Part shown: positions 1 through 9,358 of the stretch, piece by piece | Layout: each line of letters begins with the position of its first letter | How positions within the stretch are numbered: position 1 is the first letter of the stretch | NCBI GenBank assembly: GCA_958450325.1 | Contig: OY288239.1 | Coordinates: forward strand, 55,757,049 to 55,821,048 | Reading direction: 5' to 3' | DNA: 64,000 nucleotides | DNA from: Agrostemma githago | Lineage: Eukaryota; Streptophyta; Magnoliopsida; Caryophyllales; Caryophyllaceae | Position numbers and translations under genes: made by a program | Notes under the pieces: model-generated | The model's database searches: none | Seen by the model: only the letters and a program-made list of their open reading frames with translations | What the model was told of the DNA's origin: nothing

Positions 1-1036
1 TGCTTTTTGATTTTGTCAATTTGATGATTTTATTGATTCGGGCATAAATACTATATAATTTATACTCGATTCGAATATACAGTACTCGTCATAATCGACA
101 TTCGATTATTGAATCGATGTTGAATATCAGAGCGAGAGTAAAGAAATTGTTATAAGTCGTTTAAGTCAACCAAAATGATAAGAATTTTCCTCCGCGTTTA
201 TAGTGTCGTAATTCTAACGAATTGAATGACATCTATGTTAGCATCAACGAAAAATCGAATTGATTAAATTATTTGACTAGATCGTTAGATTCGACGTCCG
301 ATTATGGAACTGGTATCGAATCTAAAAGATCGACACTTGAATTAAAAAAACTTGATTCTCTCGGCTTTTCCGACATCGTAATGAATCCCTAGAGATTATG
401 TGATGTCGGATCCGCGTCAACGGGTTTCGACCCTTATTAAAACTACTTGTTTTGAAAATAGTTTGTAATTGATGAAAATCGCGATTGAATGATAACTATG
501 CGAACGAAAATAGAAATTATTGTTTAAGTTGACTTGTTTCAATAATCAAATGATCGGGGTGATGGGATAAGCGACCGGCAACGCTGAGTGCAATACTCTT
601 GTATATTCGGGTTTCCTTATCCCACCATCTCTCACATTCGACACAAATTCACAAGCATTTTAATGTTTTGTATACTAGCGATATTATCGATATTAGAATA
701 CGATGATAAAATAAAAAGAGGCAAAAAAACGACGAAAAAGATGAAGAAGCCGAGAGAGAGGAGAAGGGAGAAAGACGGGTTTTGCACCCTCAACTTACAT
801 GTTCTTGTTCTCGGACGGGACTCGTAATTGTGGCTTGCACGTGAGTATCGAGATGTAAGTTGAGTTGTGGTGTATAGGGTTTGAATTCCTAAACGCTAGG
901 GTTAGGGTTCGGATGTATGTGATTATGGTTTGCTTAGGGTTTGCTTAGGGTTGGAATTAGGGTTCTCCAAAGTTGTGTGTAAAGGTTGATAGATTAGGGT
1001 TTCTAAAAAGTTGTTTGAAGTGTGAGCATGCGGGTG

Positions 1037-1046
1037 TTTATATAGG
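1037..1046 (-). promoter_or_regulatory. TATA box in E1 3' LTR
   Basis: The minus strand reads CCTATATAAA. It lies about 490 bp from the LTR start and 28 bp downstream of the nearest palindrome (1074-1085). The same site in the 5' LTR (about 13954-13963) reads CCTATGTAAA, so only this copy keeps a good TATA box. Confidence 0.65.
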
Positions 1047-1073
1047 CATAGCTATACTCCTCCGGCCAGGGTT

Positions 1074-1155
1074 ACTCGACCGAGTAGCCCCTTGACTCGG
1101 TCGAGTGGCCCAAACGCCAGCAGCCGGGCTTGTTTAAGGGCCCACTCGATCGAGT
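1074..1155. repeat. Palindrome cluster in E1 3' LTR, upstream of TATA
   Basis: Three 12-bp near-palindromes occur: ACTCGACCGAGT at 1074-1085, ACTCGGTCGAGT at 1095-1106 and ACTCGATCGAGT at 1144-1155. The first two start 21 bp apart. The 9-bp spacers show no similarity. Confidence 0.9.
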
Positions 1156-1535
1156 GGGTCAGCTGAAGTGCGAGATCCGGGTTTTTGGACCTTGAACTTG
1201 GTATTTGATGGGTTTTGTGTTTGGGCCAGTCTTTTGACGTTTGAGTGGCTGTGTTTCGGAAAAGGCTTTGACCGGGGTTGACCCAATCGCAAAAAGTCGG
1301 TTTTATTTCCGGTGTCGGTTTTGACCCAAATTAGTCTTGTTTGACTGAAAACGACCCACTGGGCCTGAATTTGAGGTCTTTTTTGTGAGATTTTTACTCC
1401 GTGAGTGCTTAAGCCAACAACTAATGGTTTTGAGCCCATGTCCGAGCGCGTAGAGACATGTTAGCGTCCGATCATCATCGGGTGTTTTTTGGAAACTACC
1501 ATAGACACCTGGCAGTCAAAATGCGGGTGTCTACA

Positions 1536-1548
1536 GAGCCCCCACTCT
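1536..1548 (-). other. Polypurine tract of E1
   Basis: The minus strand reads AGAGTGGGGGCTC directly before the 3' LTR. The same tract flanks the left LTR of E2 (54235-54247). Confidence 0.7.
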
Positions 1549-2225
1549 GACTGAGGCTTGGACATGGCGAAAGTCAGAGTAGCTACCAGGCCAATCGAGG
1601 ATTGAAACCTGGCAGACTTCCGAACGGGTCGTTTATAGTCCATTAGACTCACGCGAAGGGCCCGCCAGCCATAAGATAGAAACCATACCTGAGTTGAAGA
1701 TGATAACTCCGTGGGGAATCAGACTTGTCGCATAAGTCCTGGGTGCGCCTGTATGTAGGCCCATCCCATGCTATTCCGGCGAAAATGCCACCTAGGGCTT
1801 TCCGCTGGGGAGATATAGTAGGTTGCATGTTCCTGCTTGAGTCGTACCTATATAAGTTACATAAAATTTTGCATGTAACACGTAGGTAGAAAATATGACT
1901 CGCGTTGGGGAAAAATGATTTTTTGAATTTTTGAAAATTTTTGAGATTTGAATTTTTTTTGAATTTTTTTGAATTTTTGAAAATTTTGACTCCAAAGAAA
2001 TTTAGGAAAGTTCGGGATGATTACTTCCGTGCTAGTACCGAGGCTAGGCTTGTGGGTTGATTCCGTTAGGATTAGGAAACTATTGTGCAAGAAAAGATAT
2101 GGAAAGAGGGTTATAGAACTAATACTATAAATACCCCTCCCTTGCCCTTGATTTTTCTCATAATCTCCTCCACAATTCCTCCCTTCTCAAAAGAAAGTCT
2201 TCTTACTCCTTTCAAGAAAATAGCC
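1549..2225. other. E1 non-coding block between PPT and antisense gene
   Basis: About 680 bp without a gene. The first 150 bp are conserved in E2 (54248-54395). A run of T-rich GAATTTTTGAAAATTTT-like sequence lies at 1915-1990. The end holds the promoter and leader of the antisense gene. Short ORFs here look like chance. Confidence 0.6.
2124..2133 (+). promoter_or_regulatory. TATA box of the E1 antisense gene
   Basis: The sequence CTATAAATAC lies about 95 bp upstream of the chosen ATG at 2226. A CT-rich stretch follows, as expected for a plant transcript leader. It faces away from the nearby LTR and is independent of the LTR promoter. Confidence 0.6.
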
Positions 2226-4033
2226 ATGGGAATCGACAGATTAACTGTGATGTTGCAGGAATGGTCCCGACGTTTTAGGGACACGGATAGGGTGGCTCTC
2301 AACCAGACGGGTATTACTCAACTGTACCCGTTTCGTCAAATGCAGGTTGATCGCTATTTTCTGGATGCGTGCTTGTCTTACTGGGATGACATATATCATG
2401 TCTTTGCCTTTCCTCGAGGAGAAGTTTACCCTTTACCCGAGAAGATTGCTGCCGTGGGAGGATGGAACCCAATACTCCGACCTGCCATACCTTATTCAGT
2501 TTATGACCCGCGGAGAAAGCTTCGAGAATTTTTAGGGCTTTCTCACAACGAGGTATCCCGTATGATGGAGGGTGATAATATTTCTCTAATCGACTTGGCT
2601 GAGAAATTCATGAATCCTCTCGATGTCTGGGTCAGACCGGCTCACAGCCGTAGGGCTTTTTCCTTTTGCATGCTCCATGTTTACGCCTTTGAGGGTCACA
2701 TGGATTTATTGTCTTGTATGGGTAACGCCCGCCTCTTGACCGTGGTTGATTTAATGGAGATGGAGTACAGCCCGGCTTGGCTGATCACGGGTGAAATCAT
2801 CCAAGGCTTAGATAATCGCAAGAGGGATTCATCGGCTCGTCTCACCGTAAGCACCCGTCTACTACAAGTATGTCATATTTTTCTTGATTTTTTATTTTCT
2901 TGATTTTTGATTGATTTTTTTTTCGCGGTCTTTTGCTGCAGTGGGCACCTGATCGAGTCTCCCTGGCACTCGATCGAGTGCCCTCGTAAAAAGCCCCCTG
3001 TTCGTGTTCAGAGGTACCACTCGATCGAGTGTCCCAGGTACTCGACCGAGTGCTCTTAGGCGGACGCCTATTTCGTCTCGTGAACTCATATTCTTGCCTT
3101 CTTTTCCAGATTTGGCTATACGAGAGGCTATCAGTGATAGATCCTCCTCTTGACGCGAGCAATTACCGTCATAACCAGGTGATGACGAGGAGACGGGCCA
3201 TTGATTTTTCTCGCCAGATTACCCAGAAGTATTGGGACGAGGCGTTGTCATTCCATGGTGGGCCCTTGATTCGATGGGTAGTGCCGTGGTGGCCCATCTA
3301 TATTTGGACAGGCTTGGACCCAAGGGACAAAGCTCGCTATCAGGTAATATTGTCTTTTAGGCAGACAGTCCATCTTTATCCCGACCGCATACTAAGGCAG
3401 TATGGTTGGACCCAGAGAATCCCGGAGATTGAAGCAGTTGTGAGTGACCCTACCCAACTGACTGATGTGATGTGCGATACCTGGATGCAAAGATGGTATA
3501 CCCGACATACTTGGCCTATTCCCACATCTCGTCACTCCGTCTGGGTTTCAGACTCCTATGTGAAGTGGACCAAAGCAGGCGATGCCAAGACCCGAGCTGC
3601 TCTGAAGGTCGATGAAGCTTTTGATCTGCTGCGAAGGGAGCAAGTTAAGGACAATAGGGGCTTCTTCGACGAAGGTGACACTCCGGCTAGCCTGGTCCGT
3701 CTAATGTCAGGTCAGAGAAAGAAGACTAAGACTCATGCTGAAGGGTCTAGTGCTAAAGGTGCACGGGGGAAAGCGAGTCCCCAGACTGACCTGGAAAGGA
3801 GACTGGACCCAAGACTAGCAGTGCAGGACCGACTTGGCCCACGAGATAGGCTATCCGAGCACATGCGGGCTCAACTTGGGCCGAAGACGATAGCAGAAGA
3901 CCCGCTGTCGAAGAAATGGGTTCGAGCTAAAGAGGTTCCCCTTGTGATTCGGGAATGCTCTCCCCCGCCCCGGCGACCTCGGGCTCCGCGCGACCCAAAG
4001 GACAAAGGAAAGGGCAAAATGCACGAATATTAG
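2226..4033 (+). CDS. Antisense accessory gene of E1 (plant mobile domain / DUF7745-like), two exons
   Basis: Exon 1 is 2226-2867 (214 codons) and exon 2 is 3110-4033 (307 codons plus stop), joined by a phase-0 intron; the product is about 521 aa with no internal stop. The start is the ATG in GCCATGGG, a good plant context; the frame is also open upstream to 2085. Joining the exons restores a continuous L-L-Q-I-W-L-Y-E-R-L segment resembling the LLQxWxYE region of plant mobile domain (transposase-derived) proteins. The N-terminal part has a YPLPEKIAAVGGW segment; the C-terminal 100 residues are basic and Pro/Arg-rich, ending KDKGKGKMHEY. No catalytic residues can be named, so function is unknown. 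Extra antisense ORFs between pol and the 3' LTR are known in Tat elements. The gene is convergent with pol, which ends at 4432. Family name is tentative. Confidence 0.75.
2868..3109 (+). other. Intron of the E1 antisense gene
   Basis: The 242-nt intron has donor CAA/GTATGT and acceptor TTCTTTTCCAG/ATT, with a T-rich 5' part. An alternative acceptor (TTTTGCTGCAG) ends at 2941, but using it would keep a palindrome-rich segment and break the LLQ-IWLYE continuity. The intron carries three full palindromes identical to the LTR word (2968-2979, 3019-3030, 3040-3051) and a half-site near 2951. Confidence 0.75.
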
Positions 4034-4431
4034 TCTCCTTTGTTTTATTATTTGAGTATTATTATTATTTTTCGGTGTGATTTTTTTTGGGTGTCATTTT
4101 TTGGCATTTTTTTTCTTTTTTTTTGTAATTTGAATTTCCCAAGTTTATCGGTTTTTAATAAAGACGTATTAATGAACACCATTCCCGTCTTTTCGTTTAT
4201 TGCAGTGGTTTTACCCTTTTTGAGGGGTTGCCTACGTATCCACGATTAGCGGAATAAAACCAAACGTAGTTCAAAATTGAATTTTGCAATTTTCGAAATA
4301 CATCAAGACTATTAGTTCGAGATGTGCGACAGTAGAATAATTAATTCTAACTTATTGACTTGTCTATAATTTTGAAAATTTATAAAAAGACGAATTTTTA
4401 TAAACTTTTGCAAATGACATTGAGATAAGGT
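4034..4431. other. Convergent gap between antisense gene and pol, with a conserved motif
   Basis: No gene is present. AATAAAG at about 4156 could serve polyadenylation of the antisense gene. The stretch 4205-4273, with GGTTGCCTACGTATCCACG at 4226-4244 and ACGTAGTTCA about 20 bp further on, recurs in E2 at 55455-55528 although E2 has lost the genes on both sides. Confidence 0.6.
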
Positions 4432-5496
4432 TTAAGGGTAATAGCGCTTCAACTGGTCCAAGTTGGTCGGGTTGACGAACTCGTTCCCGTCCAGGTCTGT
4501 CAGCATCACGGCTCCTCCTGATAGGACCTTTTTCACTAAATATGGCCCAGCCCAATTGGGTTTCAATTTTCCTCTTGGGTCAACCGGTAGTAAGGCATGA
4601 ACCGATTTTAGGACCAGATCCCCTTCTTTGATAGTTCTAGGCTTAACTCTTTTGTTGAAAGCCCGTTGGATCCTCTTTTGATATATTTTGATATTGTTGA
4701 GGGCCCGGGATCGCCGTTTGTCTAAAAGGATTAGCGAATCGTATCGGGCTTGGACCCAATCTGCTTCCGGTACTTGGCTTTCAAGTAAAATCCTGAGGGA
4801 TGACACTTCTAGCTCGACCGGTTGGACCTCCTCCATTTCATATGTCAGATAATATGGAGTTGCTCCGGTTGCGGTGCGAATTGACGTCCGATACCCCCAA
4901 AGGGCAAAAGGTATTTTGTCGGGCCAGTCCCGGTAATTCTCAGCCATCTTTTTAAGTATGGTGATAATTATCTTGTTAGCCGCTTCTACCGCTCCATTCG
5001 TTTGGGGTCGGTAGGGTGAAGATGTATGCCTTTGAATTTTGTATTTTGCTAGCAACGTAGCGGTTTCAGCTTGAAAGTGGGTTTCGTGATCACTGATAAA
5101 CTCGTGTGGGATCCCGTATCGGCATATGATCTTGTTCTGGATAAATGTGGCCACGTGCTTGGCGTTCAAGACACGGTATGACTCGGCTTCGACCCATTTG
5201 GTGAAATAGTCGATGGCCACCAGAATGAAGCAATGACCTCCCGTCCCGGAAGGGTGCACCTTTCCAATTATGTCAATACCCCATGTCGAAAATGGCCATG
5301 GTGATGTCGTGGTATATAATAGGGAAGATGGCATATGTTGTACATTAGCGAAGATCTGACAGTTATGGCAGTGTTTGACATATAGCTGACAGTCTGTTTC
5401 CATGGTGTTCCAATAATACCCGAGCCTCATGATTTTTCGGGCTAGCATATGGGCGTTCATTTGCAGGCCATTTTCACCATCGTGTACCTCGGCCAT
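4432..5496 (-). CDS. E1 integrase
   Basis: A 354-residue open segment. The N-terminal zinc-binding His/His/Cys/Cys pattern is visible (EVHDGENGLQMNAH, then CHNC). The catalytic triad is visible as D in WGIDIIG, D in FISDHETHF and E in GAVEAANK. The C-terminal part (GDLVLKSV... NWAGPYLVKKV) matches the GPY/F module; there is no chromodomain, as expected for Tat. It is in frame with the RNase H segment upstream, separated by one TAA at 5503-5505. Role: insertion of the element cDNA. Confidence 0.92.
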   Translation of the reverse strand: MAEVHDGENGLQMNAHMLARKIMRLGYYWNTMETDCQLYVKHCHNCQIFANVQHMPSSLLYTTTSPWPFSTWGIDIIGKVHPSGTGGHCFILVAIDYFTKWVEAESYRVLNAKHVATFIQNKIICRYGIPHEFISDHETHFQAETATLLAKYKIQRHTSSPYRPQTNGAVEAANKIIITILKKMAENYRDWPDKIPFALWGYRTSIRTATGATPYYLTYEMEEVQPVELEVSSLRILLESQVPEADWVQARYDSLILLDKRRSRALNNIKIYQKRIQRAFNKRVKPRTIKEGDLVLKSVHALLPVDPRGKLKPNWAGPYLVKKVLSGGAVMLTDLDGNEFVNPTNLDQLKRYYP

Positions 5497-5502
5497 AACC
5501 TT

Positions 5503-6480
5503 TTAGGCCTGTATTTTGACGATACATAGGAGGAGAGCCCCCTGTGCCGTCTTTTTGTATAACTGCCCGTCATCCGTGCGAACAAATTGGGTCGCCAATC
5601 TTCGCAAGGCCTTCTTGGCCCGGTTTTCAGTTCCCGGGGGATATTCTCCCGTTGCCAAGTAGGTTAGGACGGCCTGATACCAAGGTTCTGGATCAGTTAT
5701 CTTGATGTCTTGGATGGCATGGATATAGGCCGACTCGGACCGTCTTTCAACACAGATCGGCATGCTAGTAAGATGTTCCGGTATATTTAGCAGGGATGCT
5801 AATTTGGAAAGTGCATCTGCAAACTGATTCTCCTCTCGGGGTAGGTAGATATATTCCACCTTCTGGAATTGTTTCTCTAGAACCCTTACTCGTGCTTGGT
5901 AAGCCACAAGATTGGCGTTCCAAGTTTTCCATTTTTGGAGTGCTTGATTGATGACCAGTGATGAGTCACCGTGGACCCGGAGGTTCGTTACCCCTAAATC
6001 AGCGGCGGCTTGCAGCCCGTGGATGCATACTTCATATTCAGTTGCGTTGTTGGTCACGTCAAAGTCCAATTTGATGGATAGCGGGGTATGTTCTCCTTGT
6101 GGTGAGATTAACAGAATTCCGATTCCGAATCCTCGAAAGTTGGATGCCCCATCAAAATACAAATCCCATGTTTCGGTGTCAGTATGGAATATGTCTTCAT
6201 CAGGAAAGGCCCAAATGTCGGTGTGTCCCTCTTTAGATATCGGGCTATCGGCGAGGAACTCGGCTACTACCCGGCCTTTGATGGCTTTTAATGTTACAAA
6301 TTTGAGGTCAAACTCAGCTAACATTAAAGTCCATCTGGACATCCTGCCATTGAGGATGGGCTTCTCGAATAGGTACTTGATAGGATCCATTTTGGATAAT
6401 ACATGTACCTCGTGACTGAGCATGTAATGTCGGAGGTTTTTAGTGGCCCAAACTAGAGCTAGGCACATCTTCTCGAGCAT
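5503..6480 (-). CDS. E1 RNase H region (end of first RNase H plus second, archaeal-type RNase H)
   Basis: A 325-residue open segment. It starts with the end of the retroviral-type RNase H/connection region (LEKMCLALVWATKNLRHYML). A second RNase H follows: YFDGASNFRGFGIGILL supplies the first Asp, ATEYEVCIHGLQAA the Glu and RVHGDSSLVINQ the second Asp, with the C-terminal Asp in QFADALSKLAS. Two RNase H domains are a hallmark of the Tat clade. The frame is shifted from RT near 6530 and ends in a TAA that looks like a decayed Ser or Gln codon. Confidence 0.88.
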   Translation of the reverse strand: MLEKMCLALVWATKNLRHYMLSHEVHVLSKMDPIKYLFEKPILNGRMSRWTLMLAEFDLKFVTLKAIKGRVVAEFLADSPISKEGHTDIWAFPDEDIFHTDTETWDLYFDGASNFRGFGIGILLISPQGEHTPLSIKLDFDVTNNATEYEVCIHGLQAAADLGVTNLRVHGDSSLVINQALQKWKTWNANLVAYQARVRVLEKQFQKVEYIYLPREENQFADALSKLASLLNIPEHLTSMPICVERRSESAYIHAIQDIKITDPEPWYQAVLTYLATGEYPPGTENRAKKALRRLATQFVRTDDGQLYKKTAQGALLLCIVKIQA

Positions 6481-6511
6481 TGTATACTTGCATTCGTATT
6501 CTAGGAACCTT

Positions 6512-9250
6512 TTAGTGATGTAGTAAATAGCCCGTTCTTCTGAATCGACTGTCTGGGGCCAGCATAGCCCCCATGGCTGTCTTGGTCGTTGTTAGGTATA
6601 ACGACAAAGGTAGACCGGTTTGAGGTGACATTAATACCGACGGAGCATACACAATCTCCTTGATTTTATCGAAAGCCGTTTGACATTTATCGTCCCATAG
6701 TACCCGTTCTCCGATCTTCAGTTTCTTGAAAATGGGCTCACATACCATGGTTAGCTTTGAAATAAACCGGCTGATGTATTGGACTTTCCCGAGAAACCCC
6801 CTTATTTCTTTTTCGGTTTTGGGTGGCTGCTTCTCGGTAATGGCCTTGATTTTAGCTGGGTCGACCTCGATGTCGCGTTGGCTAACGATATGGCCCAGTA
6901 ATTTGCCTGATGTTACCCCGAAGCTACACTTTTGAGGGTTAAGCCTCATATTGTATTTGCGCAGTCGGGTAAAGAATTTTCTTAGGGCCTCAATGTGCCC
7001 ACTCCGATCTTTGGACTTGACGATCATGTCGTCCACATAGACCTCCACTTCTTTGTGCATCATATCGTGTAGTAGAGTAGTGGCGGTCCGCTGATACGTG
7101 GCCCCGGCATTGATAAGCCCAAATGGCATAACAGTATAATAGTAAGTACCCCAAGGTGTAATGAAGGTGGTCTTACTCATATCCTCTTCCGCCATTTTAA
7201 TTTGATTGTATCCGGCATATCCGTCCATGAATGATAGAAGGGCATGGTCGGCCGTGTTATCCACCAGTATGTCGATGTGTGGTAACGGAAAATCATCTTT
7301 TGGGCTGGTCTTGTTAAGGTCCCGGATATCCACACATGCCCGCACCTTTCCGTCCTTCTTGGGTACCGGCACGATGTTTGCGACCCAGTCTGGATATTCA
7401 GACACTTGTATAAAGCCCGCTTTGAATTGCTTGTCGACTTCTTCTTTGACTTTGAGAGACCATTCGGGCCTCATCCTTCGGAGCTTCTGTTTTACCGGCT
7501 TGCACCCATCTTTAATGGGTATTCGGTGTTCAGCTATTTCCCGATCTATTCCCGGCATGTCGTTGTAGGACCATGCGAAAACATCTTTGAACTCTTGGAG
7601 GAGGTCTGTGAATTGTTTTCTCTCCTCTGGATCTAAGGATAGGCCCAACTTAAGCATCTGGGGCTCTAAAGTGGTTCCCACGTTAATGGACTCGGTTTCT
7701 TCGATTACCGGATCTCGGGACTCCCTTTGTTCGAGCTGCTCGATCAGATGCGGAGGTAGAGGTACCTGTTCGTCGGGTTTCTCAATGTCATTGCATATAA
7801 AATTTTTGAAATTGAGAGAATTTTGGAAATAAGACAAGTCGTAAGCAGAACGATTTTCGTTATTATAATTAATGGTAAATTTTGAGAAAAGCTCGAATAG
7901 AGCGGCCATCTGCTTGTTGGTCAGTGGCGGGATAGGGAGAGGTCTTGGGACAGGCCCCGAGACTTCAGTGGATAAGGGAAGAGGGGTTGCAGACTCGACT
8001 CTAGCACCAGACCCTCTAGACTTGGAGTCAGACTCCGACTCTGACTCTGACTCTGACTCGGACTCGGTATCCGGCATGTCTTCCTCGTCGGCGGTTAACT
8101 TGTAGGTCCGTCCTTGGCTGTCGGTCCACTTGATGGTTTTCCTCCAGGCCCTTTTCCCGGTGTTTGCACTGACTTCGGAGATTAGCTTGGTCGGGGCAAG
8201 CCGATCGCTGCGGAGGATCAGGTTGACCAAATCATCCTTTGGAGCAGGGACTGTCTTGTCTTCTCCAAATAGAAGCCCCAGCACGGGCTCAGAGTTGTTT
8301 TCACCTTCTTTGGACTTGGCCTGGACAAGGGTGAATATATCATCAGGGATGAAATTGCATTCCCGAGCCGTTTTGGTCTCGGGATATGTGATGGTGGGTT
8401 GGTAGAGGCCCACTTGAATAGCTCCGAAAACTGGAGTAACGAAGTAGTCAGTTAACTTCGGGCTATAAGGGCCTAAGTAAGTGCCCTTGAGGATGTTGGT
8501 GGCCTTGTGGCCGACCCGGACCACGTTTTCTGGGGTTATAGCGTACCCCAATCCGAACTGTGATTCGCCATCGTTTAGGAGCTCGATAATTTTCCCTGCT
8601 GGAAGATATGGCCTCGAGGTTGCCCCCGGTAAATAGCTCAAGTTTTGTAGCATCATGTCGATGATAGTGGTGAAGTAAGGCCTGAAGAGATATTCCTCCT
8701 TGATCATACCCACGAAATCAAATCCTCGTGGGTCGGCTCGGCCCGTAGCATTACAGCTTGCCACGGTGATGGGGGTGGCCTCTAGTGTGATGACACCGTC
8801 ATGAAGAGGCATCTTGACTTTCCTACGTAGGGTAGAGGACACGGCCTTGACCGCGTGGATCCAAGGCCTTCCGAGTAGCAAGTTGAAGGATGAGGTGACA
8901 TCAATCACTTGGAACCCCAGTTCTTTTTCGATTGGGCCCGTTATTATTGTTAGCTTAACGGCCCCGGCTACCGGTTTTGGGCTTTCGTCGAAAGCCTGGA
9001 TAGTTTTTGCTGTCGGGAGATAATCGGCATCGGTGATGCCGAGGGCCTTAGCGGTCCTTAGAGGTAGGACATTCATGGCAGATTCGTCATCAATAAGGGT
9101 CATCGGAAGGTACTTCCCTCGGCAAATGACCATGATGTATAGGGCCAGATTATGATTGGGCCCGAATGGTGGCAGGTCGGACTCGGAGAAGGTGATGAGT
9201 GGGCCTTCTTTCGACTTGCCCTTGAGATAGGGCGTAATAGTGGCTACCAT
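6512..9250 (-). CDS. E1 protease-reverse transcriptase
   Basis: An uninterrupted 912-residue segment, in frame with gag upstream through a single TGA at 9359-9361; the ATG at 9250 is only the first one after that stop. Protease is at residues 1-160; its active-site stretch reads LIDDESAMNVLPL, with Glu where the usual D-[ST/D]-G has Gly, so the enzyme may be inactive. A variable linker with an ESESESES run follows near residue 410. RT lies at about 550-860 with VPKKDGKVRACVDIRDLN, MPFGLINAGATYQR and YVDD in VEVYVDDMIVKSK. The start of RNase H follows, then a one-base frameshift near 6530 ends the frame. Confidence 0.93.
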   Translation of the reverse strand: MVATITPYLKGKSKEGPLITFSESDLPPFGPNHNLALYIMVICRGKYLPMTLIDDESAMNVLPLRTAKALGITDADYLPTAKTIQAFDESPKPVAGAVKLTIITGPIEKELGFQVIDVTSSFNLLLGRPWIHAVKAVSSTLRRKVKMPLHDGVITLEATPITVASCNATGRADPRGFDFVGMIKEEYLFRPYFTTIIDMMLQNLSYLPGATSRPYLPAGKIIELLNDGESQFGLGYAITPENVVRVGHKATNILKGTYLGPYSPKLTDYFVTPVFGAIQVGLYQPTITYPETKTARECNFIPDDIFTLVQAKSKEGENNSEPVLGLLFGEDKTVPAPKDDLVNLILRSDRLAPTKLISEVSANTGKRAWRKTIKWTDSQGRTYKLTADEEDMPDTESESESESESESDSKSRGSGARVESATPLPLSTEVSGPVPRPLPIPPLTNKQMAALFELFSKFTINYNNENRSAYDLSYFQNSLNFKNFICNDIEKPDEQVPLPPHLIEQLEQRESRDPVIEETESINVGTTLEPQMLKLGLSLDPEERKQFTDLLQEFKDVFAWSYNDMPGIDREIAEHRIPIKDGCKPVKQKLRRMRPEWSLKVKEEVDKQFKAGFIQVSEYPDWVANIVPVPKKDGKVRACVDIRDLNKTSPKDDFPLPHIDILVDNTADHALLSFMDGYAGYNQIKMAEEDMSKTTFITPWGTYYYTVMPFGLINAGATYQRTATTLLHDMMHKEVEVYVDDMIVKSKDRSGHIEALRKFFTRLRKYNMRLNPQKCSFGVTSGKLLGHIVSQRDIEVDPAKIKAITEKQPPKTEKEIRGFLGKVQYISRFISKLTMVCEPIFKKLKIGERVLWDDKCQTAFDKIKEIVYAPSVLMSPQTGLPLSLYLTTTKTAMGAMLAPDSRFRRTGYLLHH

Positions 9251-9358
9251 TTTAGTGGGGGTAACCTGTGAGTCGACCTTGATTTCATCGAGAGCCTTAG
9301 TCAGTGCCTCTCGATGTGCTTGCGAGCTAACCAGTAGTTGCCATATGGTTAGATCAGC

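Larger units (their letters stand above)
1..1535 (-). repeat. E1 3' LTR (partial; ends TGTCTACA on the + strand)
   Basis: The sequence matches 12925-14493 almost base for base apart from small indels. On the + strand it ends in CA at 1535, which is the TG start of the LTR when read on the minus strand. It holds a minus-strand TATA box, three ACTCGAYCGAGT-type palindromes (1074-1155) and telo-box-like AGGGTTT repeats (about 875-1000). It has one ACTCGATCGAGTGGG unit where the other LTR has three. Confidence 0.92.

Noticed and set aside
588..827. 79-codon + strand ORF, repeated at 13511-13771.
   Set aside because: It lies in both E1 LTRs; the two copies diverge by frameshift, so there is no coding constraint.
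890..990. Interstitial telomere repeat.
   Set aside because: The AGGGTTT words are irregular and embedded in the LTR, with no tandem TTTAGGG array; they are treated as telo-boxes instead.
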